NCBI RefSeq assembly: GCF_017562075.2
Contig: NC_054083.1
Span: 5,625,948 to 5,689,947, forward strand
Direction of reading: 5' to 3'
DNA length: 64,000 nt
From: Anopheles merus
Taxonomy: Eukaryota; Arthropoda; Insecta; Diptera; Culicidae
In this document: positions 32,272 to 49,000 of the stretch, piece by piece
Numbering within the stretch: the first letter of the stretch is position 1
Layout: the number at the start of each line of letters is the position of its first letter
Notes under the pieces: model-generated
Seen by the model: the letters and a program-made list of their open reading frames with translations, nothing else
What the model was told of the DNA's origin: nothing
Database searches by the model: none
Made by a program: the position numbers and the translations under genes

Positions 32272-35200
32272 TTATTCAAGAGTCAAAAGCAAGTCTTCTC
32301 CTTCGAGTTTCATGCCGTTACTGATATCCAGAGTTTTCACAACGCCAGCTCGGGGCGACTGCACCACCATTTCCATCTTCATTGCCGACAGCACAATCAG
32401 CGGCTGGCCTTTCTCGACGTGGTCTCCAACCTTTACCTTGATTTCTGTAAAATAGATTCGTGAAAAGTGGATAAAAAATATTAGCAAAAACGGTGCAACA
32501 TACTGCTTGCTCGTCGAATGGAACTTACCGATCACGGATCCGGGCATTGGGGCACCAACTTCGTTTTTGTTACCCTTGGTAGCCTTTGGATGGATATGCA
32601 ACTCCTTGACTGCCTCCTTGTCGCGAATCAGCACCGAACGCAACTGACCGTTCAGTTCGAAAAACACTTCTCGTTCACCATTGGCAGTTAGATCTTCGGC
32701 CATAGCTAGTGTCTTGAAGCCAAGCGTTTTTCCCTTCTCAATGGTTGCCTCAAACTCCTCACCTACCTTCGGTCCGGTAAGAAATACACGTGTATTTAGT
32801 TTATCTACCGGTCCGAATGTATCGCGGAAGTTAAGGAAATCGTTTGTAACTTGAGGGTAGAGTGCTGCCGACATGACATCACGATCTTGCACGTCGGGGT
32901 GAGATTCCTGTAGCGATTTCTTAAGTGCATCAAAATCAAGTGGAGCCAGTTGCGCACCGGGACGTCCCTCAATACGTGGCATATCCTTAAGTACGCGAGA
33001 TCGCAGTGGTTCCGGGAAACCGCCATGTGGTGTGCCAATAGCACCCTGCAGGAACTCGACCACTGATTTCGGGAAAGAAAGCTCCTCCGCTCGTTCCAGC
33101 ACCTGCTCGGCCGTTAAGTGATTTTGTACCATGAATTGCGCCAAATCACCAACGACCTTCGAAGAGGGAGTAACTTTAATGATGTCACCCAACAACAGGT
33201 TGGCTTCACGGTACGCTTTTTTGACGTCTTCAAAGAAATCCCCCAATCCAAGGGAGTATGCCTGGAATTGCAAATTCGTGTACTGTCCTCCAGGAATTTC
33301 ATTCATGTACACATCAGCATTGCCCGATTTCATCGTGGTGGTGCATTCGAATGGTGCATATAGCGTACGCGTTTGCTCCCAGTAGGCAGAGTATTCGCTA
33401 ATATCCGGCAATCCTAAGCCAGTATCGAGACTGGTGCCCTGGAGAGATGCGACAACCGCTCCCATACTCGGCTGCGAAGTCATTCCGGACATGGAGTCGA
33501 CCGCGACATCAACGACATCGGCACCAGCCTCAGCACATGCTAGCATAGAAGCTACGCCCGCTCCAGATGTATCGTGTGTGTGAATGTGAATTGGTACATC
33601 CGGGTGTTTTTCGCGAATAGCTGTAATGAGTAAGCTATAAGAAAGTACCACAAGAAATGTTTAATAATGAAGAAAACCAACGACATGGTTGTATCATTTT
33701 CTTCGTACCGTGCGGCTTGCGGTTTTAGCAGTCCAGCCATATCCTTGATGCACAGGACATGTGTCCCTGCTTTGACTAATTCGTCGGCTAGGTTAGTGTA
33801 GTATTTAAGATCGTACTTGGTTTTTTTCGGATCACTCACATCTCCAGTGTACGAGATAGCAGCTTCCACTACACCGCCAGCATTACCGGCCGCTTCCATA
33901 CCGAGGATCAAGTTCGGCAGATAGTTCAACGAGTCAAATACTCGGAAAATATCCATTCCACATTGTACCTGGTGAGGGTATGAAACGTCTGAATTATGAT
34001 AATTTCATCCAAATGTTACCTTAAACTACAAATATTTCGTTCTAAACACGCACCGATAGTTCACAGAATTTGTACACCACATTATCGGGATAGTTCGTGT
34101 ATCCAACGGCGTTTGCGCCGCGTAGAAGCATCTGGAAGGGAATGTTTGGAATCTGTTTGCGCATTTCCTCCAACCGTTCCCATGGACATTCGTGCAGGAA
34201 ACGGAGTGCGACGTCGAAAGTAGCACCTCCCCAGTTTTCTAGCGAGTATAGGTTGTTAAATTTGTGCGCCACAAACGGCGATATCTTCAGCAGGTCGTGC
34301 GTTCGTACACGTGTGGCTAGTAGCGATTGATGAGCGTCGCGGAACGTGGTATCCATGAGTAGCAGCTTCTTTTGGTTTCGTACCGCCTTTGCAAAACCTT
34401 CAGGGCCTTCCTCCTGCAGAATTTGTTTAAAACCACGCGGTGGCTCTGTAACTGTTTGAACAAAATTACTAACCGCTCCTGATATCGGGTATTTTCGAGT
34501 TCGTAAATCGTAGATTTAAAATAAGACGAAGAAAGGATGACATGCGATGTAGTGTTTAAATTTAACAATGGAATATGCGTTTTGAATGCAAATGATTATT
34601 GTATTAAAATTATTTAAAAAAAAAACAATTTATGCTGCAAAAACTTGCTTAACATTCAAATAACATTAGCATAGTTTAGTTTAGTTCAGATTTTGGAATT
34701 AATATTGCATCGAAAAATATTAATTTTTACACATTTATGCACAGGCACGGGTCATGCAAAATTTTAACAAACATTAGTACTAAAACGAAAGTGCTAATAA
34801 TTACCGTTATATTAAAATTCGAGTAAACTTCCTCGAGATAGTGTATAAAGGAAACAGTCAAATGTGGGCCATGCAACAGTATGTGTCATTACATGTTACA
34901 TTACCACTGTTGCCATTATTTGTATTAGTACATCACACAGCAATTACACAATGGCACCATCACAAGCATTTACCGTACCAAACATTCTAGGAAGTACTAT
35001 TCTAGGTTGTGGCCTATCGAGTATCTGTAGTAGCTGCGGATATTTTATTGTGTCGGCAAAACATTACATATTCTGTTATTGGTTAGCAACAACACTTAGT
35101 TATATGTTAGAAGATTGTTGCAAATAATGCTTTGAGGGAAATGCTGAAGTGTGTCTCGTGTAATAATGTTGTTCGTGTTCGTGTATAGAAGGTGATTATA

Positions 35201-37480
35201 CCCCATTCCATTGTTTTATGTAAGAGTCATTATGTTGTACGGCCATGTAGCCATGTTAACAGGCAATATTTATCTTATTAAACTACTTTTTTTACATTAA
35301 ACGAGCGAGAGAGACAGTCTACCTTTTCTTGTACCCTCTTCCTCCTCGGCCAGTGCTTCCGGTGATAGATCTTTGAGGCGATACACATTTGATATTTCGC
35401 GACAGTGCGTTGAGTTCGAGTGTGCAAATTACGCACGTAAAATAACATTAGTATAAGAGGTTGGTTTGGGATTGGGTTTAAAAGCAGCACACCGGTCGTC
35501 GTCATAGTGATGGTAGTTGTTGTCGTCGTGTTGTTAACCCCCATGTTGTTCATTATAATTCGTAGTAATTAATCAACACATAGAAAACAATAGCACACGT
35601 TTTAACAAGAAATTATGACAAAAAAAGAAAGAAAAAACATAAAAGAAAAACAATTTGTTTGTTGAAGGAAAGTTAGGAAAAGTAAACACTATACGTCACA
35701 CAAAAAACACTTAAAAAAACAGCAACATAAAACAAGAACAAAACGGCTTTGACAGCTGGTAATAATGATACTAAATACGTATGCTGCCGTGTCACTTACC
35801 CAATGGCAATTGAGGAACGTGCGGTTGAACTTCAGCGGGCTTTAGTTTCGTCGCGAGTGGAGTTGTCGGTCCATTTACCAAAACTTCCCCAAGATAGTTC
35901 AGCAGCTTTTGAGCGCGGTTTTTCGATTTGGAAAATCGGAACAGCTGCGGATGCTCATCGATGAAGTAGGTGTCAAGTACTCCATTGAGGAATTTTTGAT
36001 TCTCAAGCACATTAAGCAGGAATGGTATGTTGGTTTTGACACCTCGAATACGGAACTCGCGCAGGGCACGGTTCATTTTTGCCGCGGACGATTGTAGATC
36101 CGAGGCGTGCGATATGACTTTGACCAGTAGCGAATCGTAATACGGAGAAATAATGGCACCAGCGTAAGCTGAGGCGCTGTCCAAACGAATACCCATACCT
36201 TCACCGGAACGGAATACCTCCAAACGGCCTGTGTTTGGTTGGAAATCGTTCGCCGGATCTTCCGTTGTAACACGGCATTGAATAGCATATCCTTGCGGTT
36301 TGATATTTTCTTGCGTGTAGCCAAGTTCGGGCAGGGTCATACCTTCAGCAACACGGATCTGCGACTGCACCAGATCGATCCCAGTAATTTCCTCAGTAAC
36401 GGTATGCTCAACTTGTAGTCGAGCATTAACTTCGATGAAGTAAAAGTTTCCAGATTCGTCGCACAAGAACTCGACCGTACCCGCATTTTCATAGCCCACG
36501 TGCCGCGCCAAACGAACGGCATACTCCGTCATTTTGTCCCGCACTTCAATCGGCAGGCGGGGTGCCGGCGCAATTTCAACTACCTTTTGATGGCGTCGCT
36601 GCACGGAACAGTCGCGCTCGTACAGATGAACGACATTTCCCGCTTTGTCACCCAGCAGTTGCACCTCAATGTGCCGCGGACGCTCAATGAACTTTTCAAT
36701 GAACATAGCACCGTTTCCGAATGCTGCTTTTGCTTCGGAACTGGCACGCATGAAGTTATCTTCAACTTCATCCATTTTGCGAACGACACGCATGCCACGG
36801 CCGCCACCACCGTACGCAGCCTTAAAAATGACGGGCAAACCATGCTTACGACAAAACTCGACAGCCTCCTCTTTGGTGGTTACTGGTCCATCTGTACCAG
36901 GTACAATGGGCACACCAGCCTCGATGGCAGCCTTGCGTGCAGCGACCTTATCCCCCATCTGTTGCACAACTTTCGGCGAAGGGCCGATGAAGCGCAATCC
37001 TGCATCGATGACAGCTTGCGCAAAGTCAGACCGTTCAGACAAAAATCCATATCTGAAACAAAAGCAACAAAGGCATTAGGGGACGGTCGGGAAGGATGAT
37101 TTAAGAAATGATTTGCCAGACAATTACCCAGGATGAACGGCGTCAACATCATTTTCCTTGCACACACGAATGATTTCCGGAATGCTGAGGTATGCTTCAA
37201 CAGGGGCCAGCCCTTTTCCTACCATGTATGACTCATCTGCCTTTTGACGGTGCATATGCATCTTGTCCTGTTCGGAGTAAACGGCCACGGATCGGATTCC
37301 AAGTTCCGTGCAGGCACGAAAGACACGAATGGCAATTTCTCCTCGATTCGCAACCAGCACGGATCGTATGGGTTTGTATTCGACCTGACTTGCAAAGCCA
37401 TTTTTACGGATGGTCCACAGGCGAGCCCGATTTGTTCGCCGTAATCCTGCAACAGCGAGTTGGGCACTGAATAGCTGCAT
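32272..37480 (-). CDS. PC: Pyruvate carboxylase, mitochondrial, 1180 aa (1196 with cassette exon)
   Basis: Exons read right to left: 37480-37128, 37052-35800, [cassette 35370-35323], 34451-34054, 33968-33709, 33634-32529, 32444-32272. The constitutive exons total 3543 nt in phase. The enzyme carboxylates pyruvate to oxaloacetate using ATP, bicarbonate and biotin in the mitochondrial matrix. The N-terminus is Arg-rich and basic, as expected for a mitochondrial presequence. Biotin carboxylase: SVLVANRGEIAIRV, GGGGRGM, EVNARLQVEHTVTEE. Carboxyltransferase: MDTTFRDAHQSLLATR, CIKDMAGLLKP, HIHTHDTSGAG metal site. Biotin carrier: SAMKMEM with the biotinylated Lys 35 residues from the end. Human PC is 1178 aa. 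The long intron between exons 2 and 3 holds the cassette exon. Confidence 0.96.
35323..35370 (-). other. PC: 48-nt cassette exon of pyruvate carboxylase
   Basis: Bounded by CAAAG (acceptor AG at 35371-35372) and a GTAGAC donor. It starts and ends in phase 1, matching both neighbouring PC exons, so it can be included or skipped without changing frame. It encodes an acidic 16-residue insert, DLSPEALAEEEEGTRK, in the linker between the biotin carboxylase and carboxyltransferase domains. The acceptor has a weak pyrimidine tract, as expected of a regulated exon. Confidence 0.65.
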
Positions 37481-39887
37481 CTTGACGTTTGACGGTTACT
37501 CTTCAGTTGACGGTGGACGGTGGATTCCAAGGGTTGCTCTTGTGTTTCTACTGCTAATCCTCTAGAAGTTTTTAAGAAAGGACAAACAAAACTGTTGAGT
37601 ACATTTTCAGTATGTGTGTGCCTTAAGTGAGATTAAGGCATGAGCTCTAATTGCCCAAAGTTGGGCTGTATGTAACAAATAGTTCCATCGGCAAATTAAG
37701 TGAAAAAGAACTTTTTCAACTGTTATCATTCAAAATTCAATGGAATATCCAACTTTGTTCGAAGTAACACATCTTTAACAGGTGATAAAATTAGCAAAGT
37801 AACGGCTGGTCAGTTTTATATAACTGGAACTGAAACGGTGAATAGAAACAGGAACTAAGTTGCCTTCGCATTGGCTGCTAGTAGTTGGCAAAACGTTTAT
37901 TTAGGTTCCAAAGTGCAAAATGTGATTTTGTTTTTGTATTCATGTTGTTGATAACCCAGGGCAGGCATAATCAATAGTGGTTTGATTTATAAACAATTTT
38001 GCTATTTTGTAACAACCAAACAGCATATAAACGTGAATGCAGTCAATAGATAAAGGCGTTCAGTATTAAAAGCACAGTCATAAAAAACGTGTAAAAAGCA
38101 TTGGCACTCGTTACACATATTGTTTGGAAATACCAAAAATAAATGTTGATTAGGCGATTAGCATAGTGTGTCATAAACTGGCCTGGAGCGAGTTTTAGAG
38201 TCTATTAGAGCGTGTTTTTAATTCAAACTTCAATGTACACTTCAATGTAAAAATAGTGCTGATATATTCGATCGTAAATAAATAAGAGGTCAAATACCGT
38301 ATTATAAAATCCAGTAATTCCCACAAAATTCTACCATTTATTTCTTAAAGTCCAGCGTATTATTTTAATCACCTTAATACTGTTTCAAAATCGCACAGAA
38401 TGTAGAGTTAAAAATAACAGTACTCTATACTAGTGCACAGTTTACATTGCTCCAAATATTGCGGGAAAAACACATACCAATGAACTAGGAAATCTTTTCA
38501 ATGTGGATGCGTCATGACCAACGATTCCAAAGTACAACAAACAAATAAAACTGGAATTTAAGAGTTTCTCATAGATCTTACACAATTGGGATACTTTCTC
38601 GGTTATATGTGACATGTCAACACACTACACACACTGTTTCCAAATGCCCAAAATCCTTTTGTTGTTAGAATGAGAACATAAATTGAAAAGATTCTCTATC
38701 CTCTAGACCTGTTATTCTATATGTTAATCTCTAATACAGGCGAGAATTTTAATGTTTAGAATTTATTTACAGGGAGTTTTCAGGAGAGGCTATTACTTTT
38801 GGCACACTTTCTGAATTCGTCCGCATGGGAAGTGATACTTTTGTTTTACAAGTTGATTGATAATGTTGGTTATCACCATTCTGAATCTTGTGTGACAGGA
38901 TGTGGATTCGATGGCACCCTTATTGGAACGTCAAAAAACTTTACAAAAAATACAAAATACTGGAAATTAACTTTTCTGCATATCGAGATAGTCGGCAACA
39001 TATCTTGCAAAAAAATGTTCTTTTGTAGCACTTTGGTCAACTAGAAGTAGGGATTGCGATTCTAGAAAGTGTACCAATTGTCTTAGAAAAAGCATGCAAC
39101 CCTGCCCGTCGTACACGTCATATCATTCAGTTCGAGTCTACGTTTGGTGATAACGATTGCTAGCCGTTACTTTCATAAATAAATAGCACTAATACCTTGG
39201 AAATATCAGTTCAAATTGATTAGTTATGATTAAACCCGTCGGCCAATTCAGAGTCACACGGCGGCGACAGTAGGCAGCAACAGCAGAATTGATTGAAACA
39301 TAGGAAAATACGTTGAAATCTGAATAGAAGGTCCCAATCGTTATCAATAACTAACACACATTGTACAGTTCTCGCATGGCGGTGATCTATGAGTGCCAAA
39401 GGAAAATGTGTTTAAACCTATTCGACTCGTGTGTGGTTATGCTGCCTGCCACTCTCCGGTTATTGCTGTGCTGCCACCAGTGGCTCATAACCTTCATTTG
39501 CCCGATAATATTGATCATAGCTTCAAAAGTTTATTGGAGTTTTATTACTTTTTTTTTATTTGCATGACAGGGTGCGACCTTTTGGCAATTTGATAGGATG
39601 AAATTCGTTAGAATCGAACTATCAGATGAATTTGTTTCTATATCTGCATTAAGTCCGTTGTGTCGGTAAAAACAAACATGAACAACATTGTATTAGCAGT
39701 AATACACCATTGCAAATTTAAATATTATTTGAAATGCACTTGTACATTAAAAAAAAGTTAAAAATCATAAAAACCTTGCTTGATAACTCATAGTTTGGTC
39801 ACATTTACCTATTAAGTCCATCGTTACGCTTGTCCACCTAAGACCGCGTGTTACCTGTACGGTACACAGAACAAATCACATCATCAT

Positions 39888-39888
<1 letters not shown>
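37481..39888. other. PC 5' flank and intergenic DNA
   Basis: The first part must contain the PC 5' untranslated region, probably with a non-coding first exon, since a splice-donor-like sequence lies in the leader. No other gene or repeat edge is evident. Confidence 0.45.
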
Positions 39889-42062
<2,174 letters not shown>

Positions 42063-45000
42063 ATCCACAATCTCTAAAAGAGCAAATCTAAATATTTTCC
42101 CCCAGTGCTGCCTCATCGTTGCATTTTCCTTCGTAGGCGGTTTGATTCAATTTTGAAATTATCCATATCACAGTTGTGTTGCTGTATGCTGTTTCACCTT
42201 GATATTGGACATTGAGAGTAAATTCGCGCTCTTTTCCGTATCTCGTCGGAACGATTCTTAAAAGCTAGGTAACGGTTGACCAATCGCGGGCCCACTCGGT
42301 CCGTGAAGATTATATCTTCACATGGCTCATGATTGGAACCACGAATCAAACATCATTGAAGGTTTGGATGAATGATTTTTTACGAAAGGTTCATGAAGCA
42401 CAACAATATTGTAGTTAGAGTTGTTCGTAAGGGAAGGCAGGTAAAGACGGACACCTTAAGGAAAATGTTTGAAATTCTGGAAAATATTAATACAACGACC
42501 ATGAAAAAGTGCATACATTATCTGAAACTCGTATTTTATCTGAAAATGTGATGATTCTTTTAAGTTTCCGTTGTTTTTTTCGTTGTTTTTTTTTCATGAA
42601 ATAAAATCATGTTTTTTTCGTACAGTTTTGAAATGTTCGAACCTGATATGAGAAAGATGGACAGCATGAAGGGTAAAAAGGAGACCTGTAGAAAACGTTG
42701 GAATTTGAAGAGGTTTATAATATTTTAACCTATCCCATTAATTTCCACGTCCTGGTACGTACATATACCAATTCTTGGCCAAATGCAACGGCGGTTCATT
42801 CAGCCGTTAATTTAGGAATTATATGCGCCACTTCTAACACCTCGAAAAATGCAGAATTCATATCAGTGCTGCCTCTTTTTGTGGATTACAGTTGTCCAAG
42901 TCGTGACAAGATATTGGGTTTTTAAGTGCCTCACCAGCGCCGAGCGAGGAATAGCATAACGCATGACTGCTATTTTGACCGGTGGTTGATTTCCGTTAAT
43001 TTCAATACTTTCCCTAATCGCTGGAAAGTGTATATCTTCGAAATACACTGTTTAAAGGTGCTTGATTAAATATATTCATTACCAATTGATATAAGAAGTA
43101 AAATAAATCAACAAATTCGGTGTCCATCTTTCCCTACGACAGAGTGGCTGTCTTTCCCGCTTTGGTGTCAGGATTCACAAACCGCCAGAAAACATTTTTT
43201 TATTATTTTTCATATTTGTTCTTTCTCCATTTTTTTGCTGAATAATCATCACAACTCATTAATGTAATAAAACTTCCAAAAATATAAACATTGCAAATTA
43301 CGGAGCTTAAGATCCGCAGAAGTCAAATTAGATCCACAAGGGTGCACACGATTGAAAATTGTTTTTGTTCGTGAATTTAACCAATTTTGGATACAGTTTA
43401 CCAAAAATATTCTCAAATGTGTTTTTTTTCTTTCAGTTCAGTTGCTGCATTGTTGAATTATGCGGAAATTACCTTTTTCATGCATTCATGAGTGTCAATC
43501 TTACCCACAGTGACCGTCTTTACCTTCCTTCCCCTACCACGCATTCAGATAGTCAGTATTTCTCACGGGTGCTATCGCCATGAACTATGGCTGGTGGGAC
43601 TAATTTGGTAAAACCTTAGAACAACTAACCCGGCGCTCTAGCACCAATCGAACACGACATCGAACATGAAAAATGTATGGGATTTGACATGTTTGTCTTG
43701 TTTGTTTGTTTCTATCTGACAGTGCACCACCATATGATTATATGGGTTTGTTCGTGTCGGATGTCGTGTTTGATTGCTGCTAGAGCGCCGCCTAAGATGA
43801 TCGAAAGCGTGGTGTATTGATCTGTATGTAATTACTTGCTGCAAAAGAAAAATGCACCAAGCAGATAATATAGTAGACCCCTCACGTAACTCTAGTAAAT
43901 AAGAACATGTTGCAATAACAGATATGTTGCACTTATTATTTGCATATATGTTGAGAAAAAATTAATACAAAACTCAATCCATTTATAATTGAAAACCTTG
44001 CACAGCTTATGTGTATTTGAGATATGATTTATGAATTCCATGGTATTTAATAATTTAAAATAAATAATATTCAAGTGAATAAATTAAAACCAAACAACAC
44101 GTTGGGCTCTGTAATTACAGGACATCTCCACTGAAATGATATCTTTAAACAAGATCATTTTGTAGAAAATACGGTCAAAGCCGCAATAGTGTTAATTTGA
44201 AAAAAAAATCAAAATTTATAACCATGTATAAATCTCAATTGAACAAACCTCTCGTACGGTGTATACGGTGTAGTGAAGCAAAATATATTCAGTTTTGTTC
44301 AATAATGTTCTAATAGATGTTCCATACAGATCGTGACGCAACAAGTAGTCGTAATAGTCTTCTATAATACAGGTAAGTATTTAATCCAAAACAGGTATAA
44401 AATATAGATTATGTGTTTTGAATTCCCGCAAATTATAAGAGATTCGTTCAATGTGAATGTTGCGCTTGAGCTGTATGCCATTGTGTTAAAAACAAACATA
44501 AATGGTTAATAAGTCTATGAAAACTATGGTCAGCATGAACAAACACACACAATGTTAGAATTTATATTGTTTCCCACAGCAAATTGTATTGCCAATGTCA
44601 TGGTTTTATTTGAAATGACCTAGCCAAAATTGTATGAACAATTCACACGCTCGATTTGTGCACAGTGAGCAGTCTCCTGGATCAAATTAATAATAACAAT
44701 TATTGTTACTATTTTTTTTGTAGCCAACGATTTAAATTACAAAAACCAAAATATTTTTTTTTTCAAATATCTATCTAAAAGGTCTTATCGTATCTTTAAT
44801 ATAGATTATGCTATTGTGTTTCAAAATGATGTTACAAATGGTACAATTTACAATGTTTTCCCTTAGTATGATTAACTTGCCAAACCGCAATTGCTTCTCG
44901 ATTGCTGCAAATGCAAACACTCATGCTATCATCATTACTCTTGATTACATTAAACGCCCTTTCACGATGGATGAGTTTGAAGCATAAGTTCTTAATGTAG

Positions 45001-46005
45001 TCGCATTCTTGACGTGTGTTTTATCAAATCGGAACGTTTTGCAGGAGTTGTGGTATATTTTATAGCAGCGCTTAAAGCTTATGCTAAGAGCAGCCAAAAC
45101 GAAACTTTACTGTTGCAAACGAACGCCGGTAGACGGGATGAAGGCACAATAAAATGTGATAATAAGAGTAAATGAATGAGTGAGTGCGTGAGCTCGCATG
45201 GGAAAAAGAGGAAGAGGCACAATTCCATCTGATCTACTGCTTCCAGACCGGCTAGCGGCCAGCCAGCCAAGTCAGCTAGCCAGCCAGCCATGCAAGATAT
45301 GGAAGATGGAGCAGATCGTTGAAAACGGTGCGTAAAATGGATAACGAAAAAACACTTAAAAGCTCTGCAAAATGTGAGCATGGTGAAGAAAAAGAACGAG
45401 ACACCGTAAAGAAAGAAAGAAAAAAAAACACATCCGTGGTAACAAAAAGGCCTCCAAAACAGTGAAACGTAGCATATTTCATTGGCAGCTTGTTTACCGC
45501 AAAGATAGCACGTGCTGCGTTGATGCTGTCTGAATACAGTTTTTGGTCAGGTGCTTAGATTTGAAGATCGGTCGAGCACGGTGCAAAAGGATCATCATCT
45601 GCAACAGAGTGTGAAGACGCCAAACCCGGAAAACTCACGTGTACACTGCCCTTAGTTTTCTTAACTGACCGATTCACAGGTTGCACAGCTCTTGGATGTT
45701 TTCCGGATCGAGTGTTTCAAACATTGTGCGTCCTATTTACGAATTCACCGGCAATGCAATTTATAAAGTGAGTATCGAAAAAAGTGATCGACGTTGAACG
45801 TGTGTGGCATGTTAGTGTGCGCTGTGTAAACTAACATTGTAGCTCACGAAAACGCAGTTGCCGTGATAAATTTTAAAGTGTAAAATCGCAAAGATGTTGT
45901 TCAAAAAGATGATAGCTAGCATATATTTATTTGGAGGCCAAAAAACAAAACGTAAATAAATACATTTTAATAAATTAATGTAACACACCATCGTTCGCGC
46001 AGGGC
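42063..46005. repeat. Tandem duplication, unit 1 (3943 bp)
   Basis: Unit 1 of a direct repeat whose second copy follows immediately. All frames compared are identical in the two units. The only difference noticed is one base in a T run near 42580/46523. The unit contains no complete protein gene but ends with a leader and the first coding exon copy of the gene at 49696-51591. It also includes a CCAGCCAGCC-type short repeat near 45250. Confidence 0.93.
45754..45767 (+). other. Duplicate first coding exon (upstream copy)
   Basis: ATG CAA TTT ATA AA followed by GTGAGT, identical to 49696-49709. If it is transcribed, it could splice to the same second exon at 50940 in frame, giving the same protein from a second promoter 3.94 kb upstream. 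Confidence 0.5.
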
Positions 46006-49000
46006 ATCCACAATCTCTAAAAGAGCAAATCTAAATATTTTCCCCCAGTGCTGCCTCATCGTTGCATTTTCCTTCGTAGGCGGTTTGATTCAATTTTGAA
46101 ATTATCCATATCACAGTTGTGTTGCTGTATGCTGTTTCACCTTGATATTGGACATTGAGAGTAAATTCGCGCTCTTTTCCGTATCTCGTCGGAACGATTC
46201 TTAAAAGCTAGGTAACGGTTGACCAATCGCGGGCCCACTCGGTCCGTGAAGATTATATCTTCACATGGCTCATGATTGGAACCACGAATCAAACATCATT
46301 GAAGGTTTGGATGAATGATTTTTTACGAAAGGTTCATGAAGCACAACAATATTGTAGTTAGAGTTGTTCGTAAGGGAAGGCAGGTAAAGACGGACACCTT
46401 AAGGAAAATGTTTGAAATTCTGGAAAATATTAATACAACGACCATGAAAAAGTGCATACATTATCTGAAACTCGTATTTTATCTGAAAATGTGATGATTC
46501 TTTTAAGTTTCCGTTGTTTTTTCGTTGTTTTTTTTTCATGAAATAAAATCATGTTTTTTTCGTACAGTTTTGAAATGTTCGAACCTGATATGAGAAAGAT
46601 GGACAGCATGAAGGGTAAAAAGGAGACCTGTAGAAAACGTTGGAATTTGAAGAGGTTTATAATATTTTAACCTATCCCATTAATTTCCACGTCCTGGTAC
46701 GTACATATACCAATTCTTGGCCAAATGCAACGGCGGTTCATTCAGCCGTTAATTTAGGAATTATATGCGCCACTTCTAACACCTCGAAAAATGCAGAATT
46801 CATATCAGTGCTGCCTCTTTTTGTGGATTACAGTTGTCCAAGTCGTGACAAGATATTGGGTTTTTAAGTGCCTCACCAGCGCCGAGCGAGGAATAGCATA
46901 ACGCATGACTGCTATTTTGACCGGTGGTTGATTTCCGTTAATTTCAATACTTTCCCTAATCGCTGGAAAGTGTATATCTTCGAAATACACTGTTTAAAGG
47001 TGCTTGATTAAATATATTCATTACCAATTGATATAAGAAGTAAAATAAATCAACAAATTCGGTGTCCATCTTTCCCTACGACAGAGTGGCTGTCTTTCCC
47101 GCTTTGGTGTCAGGATTCACAAACCGCCAGAAAACATTTTTTTATTATTTTTCATATTTGTTCTTTCTCCATTTTTTTGCTGAATAATCATCACAACTCA
47201 TTAATGTAATAAAACTTCCAAAAATATAAACATTGCAAATTACGGAGCTTAAGATCCGCAGAAGTCAAATTAGATCCACAAGGGTGCACACGATTGAAAA
47301 TTGTTTTTGTTCGTGAATTTAACCAATTTTGGATACAGTTTACCAAAAATATTCTCAAATGTGTTTTTTTTCTTTCAGTTCAGTTGCTGCATTGTTGAAT
47401 TATGCGGAAATTACCTTTTTCATGCATTCATGAGTGTCAATCTTACCCACAGTGACCGTCTTTACCTTCCTTCCCCTACCACGCATTCAGATAGTCAGTA
47501 TTTCTCACGGGTGCTATCGCCATGAACTATGGCTGGTGGGACTAATTTGGTAAAACCTTAGAACAACTAACCCGGCGCTCTAGCACCAATCGAACACGAC
47601 ATCGAACATGAAAAATGTATGGGATTTGACATGTTTGTCTTGTTTGTTTGTTTCTATCTGACAGTGCACCACCATATGATTATATGGGTTTGTTCGTGTC
47701 GGATGTCGTGTTTGATTGCTGCTAGAGCGCCGCCTAAGATGATCGAAAGCGTGGTGTATTGATCTGTATGTAATTACTTGCTGCAAAAGAAAAATGCACC
47801 AAGCAGATAATATAGTAGACCCCTCACGTAACTCTAGTAAATAAGAACATGTTGCAATAACAGATATGTTGCACTTATTATTTGCATATATGTTGAGAAA
47901 AAATTAATACAAAACTCAATCCATTTATAATTGAAAACCTTGCACAGCTTATGTGTATTTGAGATATGATTTATGAATTCCATGGTATTTAATAATTTAA
48001 AATAAATAATATTCAAGTGAATAAATTAAAACCAAACAACACGTTGGGCTCTGTAATTACAGGACATCTCCACTGAAATGATATCTTTAAACAAGATCAT
48101 TTTGTAGAAAATACGGTCAAAGCCGCAATAGTGTTAATTTGAAAAAAAAATCAAAATTTATAACCATGTATAAATCTCAATTGAACAAACCTCTCGTACG
48201 GTGTATACGGTGTAGTGAAGCAAAATATATTCAGTTTTGTTCAATAATGTTCTAATAGATGTTCCATACAGATCGTGACGCAACAAGTAGTCGTAATAGT
48301 CTTCTATAATACAGGTAAGTATTTAATCCAAAACAGGTATAAAATATAGATTATGTGTTTTGAATTCCCGCAAATTATAAGAGATTCGTTCAATGTGAAT
48401 GTTGCGCTTGAGCTGTATGCCATTGTGTTAAAAACAAACATAAATGGTTAATAAGTCTATGAAAACTATGGTCAGCATGAACAAACACACACAATGTTAG
48501 AATTTATATTGTTTCCCACAGCAAATTGTATTGCCAATGTCATGGTTTTATTTGAAATGACCTAGCCAAAATTGTATGAACAATTCACACGCTCGATTTG
48601 TGCACAGTGAGCAGTCTCCTGGATCAAATTAATAATAACAATTATTGTTACTATTTTTTTTGTAGCCAACGATTTAAATTACAAAAACCAAAATATTTTT
48701 TTTTTCAAATATCTATCTAAAAGGTCTTATCGTATCTTTAATATAGATTATGCTATTGTGTTTCAAAATGATGTTACAAATGGTACAATTTACAATGTTT
48801 TCCCTTAGTATGATTAACTTGCCAAACCGCAATTGCTTCTCGATTGCTGCAAATGCAAACACTCATGCTATCATCATTACTCTTGATTACATTAAACGCC
48901 CTTTCACGATGGATGAGTTTGAAGCATAAGTTCTTAATGTAGTCGCATTCTTGACGTGTGTTTTATCAAATCGGAACGTTTTGCAGGAGTTGTGGTATAT

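Noticed and set aside
36500..37099. 199-codon plus-strand frame
   Set aside because: Antisense shadow of the pyruvate carboxylase biotin-carboxylase exon.
42698..45482. Six short frames repeated exactly 3942 bp apart (also 46640-49424)
   Set aside because: Their perfect repetition reflects the tandem DNA duplication, not conserved proteins; none has a domain or credible start.
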